Source: Leptidea sinapis (lineage: Eukaryota > Arthropoda > Insecta > Lepidoptera > Pieridae). From it: a stretch of 64,000 nucleotides of DNA. A program made the position numbers and the translations under genes. The notes beneath the pieces are model-generated. The model did no database searches. It was not told where the DNA came from and worked only from the letters and a program-made list of their open reading frames with translations. Position 1 is the first letter of the stretch; every line of letters begins with the position of its first letter. Of this stretch, positions 11,390 through 19,300 are shown in pieces. The stretch spans positions 1,681,501-1,745,500 of the forward strand of contig NC_066266.1 in the NCBI RefSeq assembly GCF_905404315.1, written 5' to 3'.

Positions 11390-14300
11390 AGATTTCTACG
11401 TATACTCACTATGTATAGTCACTCATCACGATTTCTCTGGAACCATTAGAGCTAAAGTCTTGAAACTTGGTAGGAATATTCTTTTCACCGAGTAGAGGTC
11501 TGTCATCTAAGGAATTTTCCAAACTAACGGATTTTCCAAAATTCCACCCGCAAGAGTTTTTTCTTTATTATGAACAACGTCTGTCGGGTCAGCTAGTTAT
11601 ATATATAGCTTACTTTTACCAAATTTTGCTAACCTTTGCTGCGATTAACTTTTACTGTAAATTGTACGTGCAGTGTGCACGCTTGCAGACAAGCAGATGT
11701 CGCTTTTATCTTTAACTTTTTCTTTTATATTTTTTTTTATGTTCTCAGTGAGACGTTCCAAGGGAACAATTGTAATTATTTTAGTTAGTTATAATTTGAA
11801 TGTGCATTAAATTTTTCTGTTCTTGTTTTTGTCTCCAATAAAGTTAATAAATAAATAAACTAGTTTCACAACTATAGACAATGCACTTCGATATTATGAC
11901 TATATATGATTTACAACTATAGCTTAATTATTTATTGCGATACTGGACGGTGGACCATTACTATAATGAAATCTACTTGCAACTGTTTTAATAGCTTTGG
12001 TTTTTATACATTTATTAAGTTTCATTTATTATTTTAGGTTAATCAAGAAGTCACCCCTCCGGATCTAACATAGGTGAAAGGTAAATTTTTATAACTACTT
12101 TGTGATGGATGAATAACCCCAATCATATTAAAATAATCCGTGATTGTCTCTTTTAGGCACAATGGTAGTTTTCCAATTACAGAGCATAATGCGACTCAGT
12201 GCCGCATATCACCGAATTGTGCTGATGTTTAATTGGCACGTGAATTAGTTGTCAAGTACACCAGTAGAGTGCGCTAAGTTCAGTGTTGAAAAAAAAATGC
12301 ACGGACTAGAAATAAAATAAGGACTCCGTGTCACCTTACAGAACAGTGAGGCACCAAAATAAGCCGGTAAACGTGTAAATACATAGCCCCACGTATACAC
12401 TTACACTAATACAGGCCGATCGGCCGCCATTATGAGATTTGCCATCGTCTGTGACAGATCCGTTTGAGTCGCAATAGAATATTTTAAAAAAGCCGTTGTG
12501 CGTTGTGAAAAAGTGTAAAAATATTAATATAAAAGTATTTGTGGATATATGATTATTTAAGGGAGAAAAAATTGTGTAACTTGTATACCCCGTAACCGCA
12601 CACACACTAGCATAAAGCACGGACAAAAAAAAAAGAAGGACTCCGTGCCGTGATATTAGCAAGTGAAGCACCTTTCATAATCATATATCCACAAATTCTT
12701 TTATAGACTATTGTTTTTACACTTTTTCACAACGCACGACGGCTTTTTTAAATATTTTAATGCGACGCAAACTGATCCGTCACAGACGATGGCAAATATT
12801 ATAATGGCGGCCGATCGGCTGGTATTAGTGTAAGTGTATGCGTGGGGCTATGTATTTACACGTTTACCGGCTTGTTTTGGTGCCACACTGTTATGGAAGG
12901 TGACACGGAGTCCTTCTTGTTTTACTCGTCCGTGGAATAAAGGTGCTTCATTTGGTAATATCACGGCGTGGAGTCCTTCTTTTTTTACTATTCCATGGAT
13001 AAATGTTATGTTTGTACCTTCATCCATACTTCCATTTTTTTTAATACAGTCTGAATAATTAAATTTTATTATTTACAAAAAACGACTACACGAGATTAAT
13101 TAAAATTCCGGACTTCTAAATGCAAGGCCACACAAAATATAAAACAAAGTGTATCTGATTATAAATGATGACGCGAAGCGAAGTTTTAATTGCCTTACAA
13201 TATACATACTTAATAAATATTATTAAAATACTTATGTGTGATTTACTTTAATTAATAACATTTATTAATTAATTTCAACAAATAGCAATATTTTAATTAT
13301 ATATTCAACGCGATTTTCTTACTACCAAGTAATTTAAGTCGTTTTATTGATTGTTTATGCGTGGAAAGTAAAGCAAATGGCCGCCTGAGAAATAGGAAGT
13401 CGACGAGAAGGGTTGATATACTTTTTTTTACATTTTCTTATCCGCATGTTTTGTGTTATTTATTCAATTTTAAGTGGTCATATTATATTCATTTCATAAT
13501 TTTGGAATATTTACATTGTGTGTAAATGATGCGAATTGGTGGGGCAGAGTCTGGCATGGTCCTGTGCGTTAAGCCTAAGCTATGTTTTGACTTTTCACAC
13601 TTAACAGCGCCATAGCACAGATAATATTTAGTTTGTCAAGGTTTGCACCATAGACCAAGTATAGTAACTAGACATCGGTTTGGTGTGGCCAACATGAGAC
13701 AGAAAATATCCTATATGATATATAGGTACCATAGGTACATACTATAACACAAGTGTTCTTTTACTATCACTTTTACATCGTAAAATACAACATCGCACCA
13801 TATTTCCTTCGACTCTACTTAAAAATTGTCACTGATGTTGAATAAATAGTGGATATTTCACACGTTTCACAAAATATCTGTGCAGCACTGTCAAGTTACT
13901 ATACTTAGTATAGACTAAGTATAAACCATAGGGTTTGCACATCATTTATTGACTATTCATCATTATTCACGATAAACGATAAGGAATTCGAAATTTGTTA
14001 GAGTAGGGTTGTTGCGATATATTCAGAGTATCTGAGAGTACTCGATATTGTGAGGCGATGCTGTAGTTGTCACATTCAATGTTGAGCATTATGCCAACTA
14101 ATGCGTATTTGTGCTGTAATTGGAAAACTACCACACACTGTATTACGTATTGAGAAACCTTATAGTAGGTATAGAAACATAGAAGAAAAATTTAAATTAA
14201 CGTAGGTTAGATATATGCATAGGAAAACTCAATAGAAAAAACTATATAGTGGTAAACTCAAAATTATTGTTATGGTGGTACATTACACTAAGCTATAATA

Positions 14301-15136
14301 TAAACATAATATTGGCCTTGCTAGTAAGCTCCTTTGCAAAAACGGGTACTTTTGGTTTTTTCGATTACTTTTAGTACCTACAGTGAAAGCATCTTATTCG
14401 TGGGGTATATGTTCCGTTAATATGCACCGAATACAGAAACCGTAAATAAAAGAAATGATTTAAAGAATTTTGAAATTATTTCTCGCTTGGAATTTTTTAA
14501 ATCTTCAATTTGTTGTATTATGGTCCATTTTATTTTTTTATTCTTCCTTTTCATTAATATGTATAGAATCCTTTTATTTACATGTATAACCCGATGTACC
14601 GATTAGATCCACGAATAAAAAAATCTTTAGCCGCAAATAAAGGTTGGGTGGCATAATTTTTTCCACGAAAAGTGAAAACGCGAATGAAGGAAGCGCGAAT
14701 AAGGACCCTCAACGGTATTTAAAAATAAATTATATTAATAATAATCACGAATTTAAACATATTTTGTAAAAAGGATTTGATGCAAAAAATTAAAATAAAT
14801 ACAATTTACTGATGTAAAAACACTTGTTTGGGAATATTGATGATAGCACAAGCTATTTAAAGTATTTGCATTGCGTACAATTCTAAAGTTACATCAAGTT
14901 TACAATTACTTCTCTCTGTCATGTAATTCAGTAGTGACAAAGGTAAGATAAAGACAAAAAGTTTTAAATTTGGAAATACTTTCCTTCGCGTTTATTAATA
15001 TTCAGCAAAGCTTATTTAATTAGATATAATACAAGCTGCTATTTAATTTTAAGATTTATTCTGTATTATAATTGTGTGCATTGTTTCAGGTGATGACGTC
15101 GTTAATTCAAATCAAATGTCGACTATTTTAGAATAA
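94..15136 (+). CDS. Mini-exon gene of unknown function (3' part; Gly/Lys/His/Pro repeat protein)
   Basis: Spliced gene, 5' end outside the window. I join 94-150, 1732-1776, 5405-5446, 6127-6168, (6359-6364), 7204-7248, 7618-7659, 8623-8664, 10297-10320 and 15090-15136. Each internal piece is flanked by AG and GT, has a length divisible by three and takes one base (G) from the exon before, so the frame stays open throughout. Most acceptors share the same context (atcaacag). The product is a run of short units built on KG(T/S)xxSPxGxGHK, rich in Gly, Lys, His and Pro with an occasional Cys, ending in GDDVVNSNQMSTILE. No catalytic domain is visible. Such a sequence suits an extracellular or structural protein, or linkers between domains, but this is inference and I do not recognise the family. 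The exon chain rests on splice signals, phase and internal duplication, not on transcripts. Confidence 0.55.
566..779 (+). repeat. Abundant interspersed repeat (family R), 5'-truncated copy
   Basis: Matches the family consensus seen across the window (gtgtttcggtctgaaggg, ctgagcggcactgcattgta), ending near ccatcggctgaac. The embedded open frame is a by-product. Confidence 0.7.
1379..1598. mobile_element. MITE with 18-bp terminal inverted repeats
   Basis: The ends ttcttgaagtgaaacttc and gaagtttcacttcaagaa are perfect inverted repeats 220 bp apart, with no coding capacity between them. A related copy lies at 6576-6802 with partly degraded ends. Confidence 0.65.
1732..1776 (+). CDS. Mini-exon 2 (45 nt), type PSPC
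   Basis: Acceptor ttgatcaacag, donor GGAG|gtaatt. Encodes (V)KGSPSPCGGNGQNG. It is the paralogue of the exon at 7204-7248: about 75 nt of upstream intron and the first 20 nt or so of downstream intron also align, which shows the exon was copied as part of a larger DNA segment. Confidence 0.6.
1777..5404 (+). other. Intron, mostly retrotransposon
   Basis: The first part aligns with the intron after the paralogous exon at 7204. From about 2,825 to 5,380 it is extra sequence compared with the second block, and most of this is the LINE at 3180-5330. An inverted pair near 2,095-2,190 (around tagttatttaatt) looks like another small mobile element. Confidence 0.5.
3180..5330 (+). mobile_element. 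Non-LTR retrotransposon (LINE), internally deleted
   Basis: Fragments of one polyprotein appear in order but in shifting frames: FCNIRGLL and LFLTETQTSFLADSSYVLY (endonuclease start), RLSFHERQDLSTIWLRVDCD, then DIHKSSGPDGIPAIVLRTCA and YNYRPIAIITS (early reverse transcriptase), then directly MEYCSHLWVGAS and PAAVFPNRYDLGTFNKKAYS (C-terminus). The polymerase core carrying the catalytic Asp pair is absent between YRPIAIITS and MEYCSHLW, so the copy is dead. The 3' end reads cctcttgccgtttgccccctc. It is a Jockey/CR1-like element by gene order; I cannot fix the clade. Confidence 0.75.
5405..5446 (+). CDS. Mini-exon 3 (42 nt), type DSGPSP
   Basis: Acceptor cactaaatcaacag, donor AAAG|gtaagc. Encodes (G)KDSGPSPKGHGHK. 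Its coding sequence is identical to the exon at 7618-7659, while the flanking introns differ at scattered sites. That is consistent with recent duplication, selection or conversion. Confidence 0.6.
5530..5880 (+). pseudogene. Decayed coding segment in an intron, possible Kunitz-domain remnant (copy 1)
   Basis: Between mini-exons 3 and 4. One frame reads YVTPKDEADRRRLYHR, stop, then FEPLFIVCGQLE, a stop, GTGEPTDENRTQCEAKFGPY and KYCCRRWLCEGS, a stop, and RNDFESREYDFLSVNAQTC. CEAxFGPx, RRW, GG/EGS and NDFESREY occur in the order expected of a Kunitz (BPTI) domain with a deletion in the middle and lost cysteines. A second frame is also open over about 70 codons in the sister copy. It cannot code as it stands. 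The Kunitz assignment is inference from motif order only. Confidence 0.35.
6127..6168 (+). CDS. Mini-exon 4 (42 nt), type TACSP
   Basis: Acceptor taaaatcaacag, donor AAAG|gtaatt. Encodes (E)KGTACSPKGHGHK. Paralogue of 8623-8664, from which it differs by one residue (GHGHK against GNGHK). The preceding intron (cttctatttccaatatctcag) is shared with the exons at 8623 and 10297. Confidence 0.6.
6359..6364 (+). CDS. Possible 6-nt micro-exon (GAGGGG, two glycines)
   Basis: A strong pyrimidine tract (five ttct units) and tttacag are followed by GAGGGG and a consensus donor gtaagt. Six bases in phase 1 add Gly-Gly without breaking the frame, which fits the protein's composition. The tract could equally be a chance pairing of a simple repeat and a GT. 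Confidence 0.3.
6576..6802. mobile_element. MITE, second copy
   Basis: Same internal text (acataaaacaaaaacaac) and cacttcaa ends as 1379-1598; a third end-like motif occurs inside at 6758-6773. Confidence 0.5.
6852..7110 (+). mobile_element. tRNA-derived SINE, family 1
   Basis: The head has an A-box-like tagcccagtggttagc and a B box ggttcgagtcccg. The body contains gatgaatatggatgttt and cttgtacccatagg, and the tail is an (att)n run. Related copies are at 29,344 (split), 51,787 (head only) and 60,757. Confidence 0.7.
7204..7248 (+). CDS. Mini-exon 5 (45 nt), type PSPC
   Basis: Acceptor ttgatcaacag, donor GGAG|gtaatt. Encodes (E)KGTPSPCEGNDHKG. A LINE fragment is inserted 10 nt into the following intron, and its 13-bp target duplication contains this donor. 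Confidence 0.6.
7259..7447 (-). mobile_element. 5'-truncated LINE fragment with 13-bp target site duplication
   Basis: Reverse copy of the 3' end of the LINE at 3180-5330 (gaggctcacgggatggggag, ggcctttaaggtggg). A T run at its left edge corresponds to the element's A-rich tail. The duplication gaggtaattcaat lies at 7246-7258 and 7448-7460. The empty site is visible at 1774-1786. Confidence 0.75.
7618..7659 (+). CDS. Mini-exon 6 (42 nt), type DSGPSP
   Basis: Acceptor cttaatcaacag, donor AAAG|gtaatg. Same coding sequence as mini-exon 3, giving (G)KDSGPSPKGHGHK. Confidence 0.6.
7777..8050 (+). mobile_element. Insertion of about 270 bp with gcggggccc repeats
   Basis: This stretch interrupts the decayed coding segment of the second block. 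The first block runs straight from cacagag into cactccacg at the corresponding place, so it is the empty site. It contains gcggggcccgtagca at both ends and three tandem units of about 18 bp (gcggggccccctttt) at 7957-8000. No open frame of interest; unclassified. Confidence 0.5.
8051..8400 (+). pseudogene. Decayed coding segment in an intron, possible Kunitz-domain remnant (copy 2)
   Basis: Sister of 5530-5880, with roughly nine in ten bases matching. In the Kunitz-like frame it reads CGQLEESGTGEPTDENRSEC, EAEFGPYKYCCWRWLCGGS, stop, RNDFESREYDFLSVNAQTC and VFFGFNWTKFC. A different frame is open from 8114 to 8332. Base changes between the two copies hit all codon positions of either frame, so neither frame looks preserved. 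Confidence 0.35.
8623..8664 (+). CDS. Mini-exon 7 (42 nt), type TACSP
   Basis: Acceptor taaaatcaacag, donor AAAG|gtaatt. Encodes (E)KGTACSPKGNGHK; paralogue of mini-exon 4. Confidence 0.6.
8665..10296 (+). other. Intron of the mini-exon gene
   Basis: The first 100 nt resemble the intron after mini-exon 4. A copy of the abundant repeat occupies 9883-10189. The rest is AT-rich, and I recognise nothing in it. The last 60 nt again resemble the introns before mini-exons 4 and 7. Confidence 0.45.
9883..10189 (+). repeat. Family R repeat, near full length
   Basis: Begins accagtgggaggcttc and ends cttatattcataaaaaaa. About 300 bp, non-coding, with an A-rich 3' end that suggests retroposition. This is one of the most complete copies in the window. 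Confidence 0.75.
10297..10320 (+). CDS. Mini-exon 8 (24 nt)
   Basis: Acceptor cttaatcaacag, donor AAAG|gtaatt. Encodes (G)HKGKGHK. It is a shortened relative of the TACSP type: the upstream intron and the donor side match mini-exons 4 and 7, but the middle of the exon is missing. Confidence 0.55.
10460..10660 (+). mobile_element. LINE 3' fragment (C-terminus of reverse transcriptase ORF)
   Basis: Encodes NKIPDRHIDILRLTEHKIKK and YIKASLTKKAFYGILDYVD, the usual C-terminal pattern of Jockey/CR1-type ORF2 proteins (NKIPD, KFK, KGYY). A related fragment is on the minus strand at 36,180-36,470. Confidence 0.6.
10640..10870. mobile_element. tRNA-like SINE family 2, scrambled scraps
   Basis: A reverse head piece (cttagccaaccgttcgagtg) at 10,658-10,678 is followed at 10,802-10,870 by a forward piece with a B-box-like ggttcaagtcccgcatcg. 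Same family as 31,471-31,610 and 40,835-41,000. Confidence 0.45.
11300..11387. repeat. AT dinucleotide microsatellite, about 44 units
   Basis: Uninterrupted (at)n. The isoleucine/tyrosine runs in open frames here are translations of the repeat, not proteins. Confidence 0.95.
11390..11600. repeat. Interspersed repeat ending cgggtcagctag
   Basis: Contains ctggaaccattagagctaaa and ends with aacaacgtctgtcgggtcag. The same end motif recurs at 38,990-39,015 and, reversed, at 52,617 and 57,292; the middle recurs reversed at 46,120-46,240. Possibly Helitron-like, not proven. Confidence 0.5.
12299..12938. mobile_element. Large foldback element with arms of about 260 bp
   Basis: 12,299-12,560 and 12,678-12,938 are inverted copies with roughly nine in ten bases matching. 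Shared landmarks are gccggtaaacgtgtaaatac, ccgatcggccgccatta, gccatcgtctgtgac and tttgtggatatatgatta. The spacer repeats the end motif ggactccgtg. No open frame suggests a transposase. Confidence 0.7.
13640..13945. mobile_element. Imperfect inverted-repeat element
   Basis: gtttgcaccatagaccaagt near 13,642 and accatagggtttgcac near 13,926 are inverted, with agtatagtaac/gttactatact inside. Probably a small non-autonomous DNA element. Confidence 0.4.
14865..15005. mobile_element. MITE-like inverted element, copy 1
   Basis: Shares tagtggcaa/tagtgacaaaggtaagataaag and cttcgcgtttat(t/c)aata with 45,705-45,835. Each copy has inverted flanks around the centre. Confidence 0.45.
15090..15136 (+). CDS. 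Terminal coding exon of the mini-exon gene
   Basis: Acceptor gcattgtttcag. In the phase set by the mini-exons it encodes (G)DDVVNSNQMSTILE and the stop TAA at 15,134. It is polar and lacks the Gly/His repeat. A polyadenylation signal follows 27 nt after the stop. A competing terminal exon at 12,043 gives a stop after one codon and is less convincing. Confidence 0.5.
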
Positions 15137-15162
15137 CTTTTGTATACTTACTTATAAATTAA

Positions 15163-15168
15163 AATAAA
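15163..15168 (+). terminator. Polyadenylation signal AATAAA of the mini-exon gene
   Basis: AATAAA lies 27 nt after the predicted stop, in AT-rich sequence. Cleavage would fall near 15,185-15,195, giving a very short 3'UTR. Confidence 0.5.
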
Positions 15169-15284
15169 CTCATTAAAATTTACAAGCATTAACTTGAGAT
15201 TTGTTTTCTTTTTTATAATTATAATCCATAAATATAATAATATCATAAACTTCACAATATTAACAAGAAAATAGTTATTTTATT

Positions 15285-15365
15285 AAAACACGAATGTGAT
15301 AATAGTATCCCATGAGTGATTTAATACCTAATTATCAACAAAGAATCTTTAATAGAGGATTTAAA
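15285..15365. mobile_element. Small inverted-repeat element, truncated
   Basis: tattaaaacacgaatgtg and gatttaatacctaattatca also bound the element at 33,216-33,327. The following aagaatctttaatagaggat recurs at 33,883. Confidence 0.45.
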
Positions 15366-15539
15366 GCATGGGTCTAGATAAAATATAATAATGCACTCAG
15401 TGAGTACTTATGTAGTGTTAGTTTTTATGTCATAAATTAACGGATACTACAGTAGTAAATGTATGCTTTAAAAAAATGAATATAAAATGTAATTGAGGAA
15501 CAACTTCATAACCAGTTGTCACGAGGAGGATGATGACGT

Positions 15540-15800
15540 GGTGACGTGACAAGCCAGAAGCTGAGGTGTCATATCTCAACATCTGGATATTTTGCATTTC
15601 ACCACAGTGCGGTTTACAAGAAACTTTCTGGCACAAACAAAATGTGGAATGATCTTTCTCGCGCAATGCTTCCACATCGATACGACACAAGTGCCATCAA
15701 AAAAGGCTCTCACTCACCTAAAATGCAGGTAACGTTCGAGTAATTGCTTTGGTGCTGCAAGAGAATATGGGCGGTAGTGATCACCAAATGATCCGTACGC
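15540..15800 (+). mobile_element. LINE C-terminal fragment
   Basis: Translates as NKMWNDLSRAMLPHRYDTSA and IKKGSHSPKMQ. This is the C-terminal pattern of a LINE ORF2 (WNxLPxxxFPxRYDxxxFKKxxxxHL), followed by a LINE-like 3'UTR (gggcggtagtgatcaccaaa). Degenerate. Confidence 0.55.
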
Positions 15801-15808
15801 TTGTTTAT

Positions 15809-16195
15809 TACCAGTGGGAGGCTCCTTTGCACAGGATGCCGGCTAGATTATGGGTACAACAACGGCGCCTATTTGTGCCGTGAAGCAGTAATTTATTTAT
15901 TTATTTATTTTATTTTATTTTGGCATCAAAAAACAAAAAAAAACTTATAGTGCCGAAAATTACAATACAACAGTCATTTCAGTAATGTAAATCATTACTG
16001 ACTTTCGGTCTGAAGGGCGCGCTAGCTAGTGAAATTACTGGGCAAATAAGACTTAACATCTTACATCTCAAGGTGACTAACGCAATTGTAGTGCCACTTA
16101 GAATTTTCGGGCTTCTCAAGAATTCCTTCAGGGCTTATCAATAACCATCAGCTGAAGGTCCTGCTCGTCTCATCCGTTATTTTCGTATAAAAAAT
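15809..16195 (+). repeat. Family R repeat with a nested insertion
   Basis: The repeat is interrupted at about 15,893-15,974 by an A/T-rich piece of 80 bp flanked by cagtaat on both sides, a probable target duplication. Confidence 0.65.
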
Positions 16196-16329
16196 TCTCT
16201 TCTTTATAAAAATAATACCTGTCAACTAATATTTAAAAATTTAAGTACTCATTATAGACATTTAGTACTTATTAATTAAAATAGTACTTATTAATTTGAT
16301 AATACAAAATGTATTATATACAATTAACA

Positions 16330-19300
16330 CAATATTTTATTGGAAAATATTAAAAGAACAACATTTTACTTAATCATTTATTGACTCCAGCATATGTACA
16401 CATACAACAAGCTACCTTTCCAACGCCACTTTGTAGAAATCAGTACATATTGAGTGAATTTAAAACGTTTTAAATCGACATTAAACATTAAGTAACTTCT
16501 TGGCAGTGTTGGGCGCTTACGTTTATCCGTTTCGATTAATCATTACATTAATATCAACGATTATAATAAAAGTCGATAATAATACTCGTTTTACGTAAAA
16601 GCGAAGGTGATGAAATAAATGATTCACAAAAAAATATATAATTTAAGATACTATGTACAGCGAATGACTATTAAATAAAAAATCTTGGTAACCTAGTGGA
16701 ACATTTAGCGTTGCATAATTTAATATTTCGCAAAAACTAAATTGATAGATAATTTACCATAGATATAATTAATGATTATGTGCAAATCAAAGACACACGA
16801 TAAAAACATTAAATACTGTAATTCCTACTGCGTAACAATCTCTCTCTGTAATACGTTTATATTCAGTTATATCGACAACGCCGTAATACGCCAAATCTCG
16901 AACATCCGGTTCGTCTACAGAATTTTTTTCTTTCTCAAAATCCTTTAAGTCGTGCCTACCTGGATGATTTTTTAATACTGCCGATGTAAAATGAATTGTG
17001 TTTTTAAGTTACCTAAATGATAACGTAATAACCTTTTTTAATAGTATGATATAACAGTATTGGAGTTAAATTATTAAGAAAATTATAATATGGTTCGTTT
17101 ATTATTCGCTATGATGCAATAGGTGTAACATAATATGAAGTGTATATAATTTTCGCAGTCTTGCAACCTATGTTGAGATATAACTACTGCATTCGCGATG
17201 GCCATACTAAATTGTATAGTATTAGTTGGTTATTTAGATTAAAGAGACATATATTAAATACTAATTTTAGTACATCATAGGACAAAACATAATCCCAGTT
17301 TAAATATAACAAACATCTAATCCACAAAACTATAAATAGCTCTCCATCCTAACAAATTGCATCAATACAAATATAATTGCTACAATACAAATTTATAAAT
17401 GCGATACAAATATCATATAATTGGATCTAAATAGGTGTCAAAACACAGGTCTAGACCATAAGACAGCCACTAAGTAATAATTAGGCGTATAAATGACATA
17501 CAATTTTAGACAACATAACATATACTTTTATACTGAATAAATACAATCTTTGACATAACTGAGACCAATGCAAAATAATTGTTATACTATAGCTATCTTC
17601 AAAGCTCGTGGATCGATATTTCCATAAGTATAGTGTGTTAGTATGTCCTATAATTTCATAATGAACAGTTCTCTACACATTATCTAGACGTGGTAACCAC
17701 GTTTCCCACAAGTTTCGACGATAGCTTTACTAGTTAGTGAAACGATCTAAGAATTTGGTTAGTTTCTATTATTTAAAACACTTATTCAATAACGATACAT
17801 TTAACTACATCTATATAAATATCACTAATAATTAATCACCGTCTATCTCGACGTTTAATACACAGTTTGACCAATTTACATACAAAAGATTTTGGGATCT
17901 ACAAAGATTTTATGTAAATTAGCCATTTTTTTTGAGTAAACACATGAAACTGAAATGTACTACCTTGGCTTAATAACACAAAATATATATACGCATCGAA
18001 TGGCTGTTATTTTTTGACAAATCAATTAGTGATAATATCATATCCTATTTTGAATAAAAATATTTGAATTTAAATTTCATTTTGGACAACTAGCATAAGT
18101 ATTTTTTAAATTAAATTTTTTTAAAATTATAATTGTTGAATCTATTGAATGAGAGATTTATTAATTATATTTAATTTTTTAATTATATTAGAGAGAGAAT
18201 TATAAATATTTTAAGATTTCAAAGAACCCTATGAATCTGGAAATGATTAGATTAAGAGACAGATAAGAAACAACAGCAGTGGTAAAAGATGTATATATAT
18301 GTGTGTGTGTTATTAATCCAGTTAGAAACATAATAAATGCATATTCAGTCAACATTACTCAATACAATGAATCTTTGCACTTTATTGTAAACCTTAATAA
18401 TATTTGTATTAGTGCAAACTAAATATTTTGCATTTCAGCAATACAAAACTAAGCCGATACAAAAGTGCTTAAAAGCACCAATACAAATTAAAACTAGCCC
18501 CAATAGAGGTAAAGTGTCAGATACAAAAATGTGTGAAAATTAAATGGTGTTCAAAATTTGTACGAGCCGTTCGAAGGCCAGTTTGACCTTCAAATGGAAT
18601 GATTTGTCAGTCTTCAATCAATGTAATACGTGATTTTAATTATTGAAATTTGTACTTTTAAATATCAAAAAAAAACCTGGATACTGTGCTACTGAAGCCT
18701 TTGCATTTATTGATATCACCCACCAATCAAGTGAGCATTTCAAAAATTTCGCCGTTGGTGTTATTTTTAAGTTTAACCTCCCAGACAGGTGCCACAACGT
18801 CACAAAAAAAAACAAACAAACAAGCAAAAAAAAAAAAAAAAAACAAACAAACCTTGTGTGTGCATATAGCTTCAACTAAATCATATTTAATCGAACGTGA
18901 TGTATGTAGGGCAATGTGAAATATTTTTCAAGGGTTATTGCAAGTAACCATACTTTAATCATTTCGAGAAAAAAAAACCTGATAAAGAATTATAATAATT
19001 ACCTTCGAGGCGGATATACATGATTGAAGTTAAACAATATCAAGATAAAGTAATAATAACTTTACAAAACCAATTAATTTATATTGCAATAATGTCTTAC
19101 TGTCGCTGTTTGTTTCTAATTCATATAAATGTACGCTTGTTTCATGCGCTGTTGTTAAGCAAAATATAAATAAATATATATCACTAATTAATTAATAAAA
19201 TAATAATTGACAGTTATTAAAACCGTAAATTTTCAGATAAACGTAGAAAAAAACCGAATGTAAAGTTGTCAATGTACTTTAACCGGTTTTTTTCGACTTT

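Larger units (their letters stand above)
10321..15089 (+). other. Last intron of the mini-exon gene (4.8 kb)
   Basis: Filled with repeats: a LINE 3' fragment (10,460-10,660), tRNA-like SINE scraps (10,640-10,870), an AT microsatellite (11,300-11,387), a repeat ending cgggtcagctag (11,390-11,600), a large foldback element (12,299-12,938), a smaller inverted pair (13,640-13,945) and a MITE (14,865-15,005). From 13,060 to 14,860 there is otherwise nothing recognisable. Confidence 0.45.

Noticed and set aside
11023..11449. Two overlapping open frames with Ile/Tyr runs
   Set aside because: Produced by the AT microsatellite.
12043..12078. Candidate exon after tattattttag on the plus strand as the end of the mini-exon gene
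   Set aside because: In the required phase it yields a stop after one codon. The exon at 15,090 gives 15 residues, a stop and a polyadenylation signal.
14930..14950. tagtgacaaag|gtaagata as another mini-exon
   Set aside because: Length is not a multiple of three and the text belongs to a MITE that recurs at 45,750.
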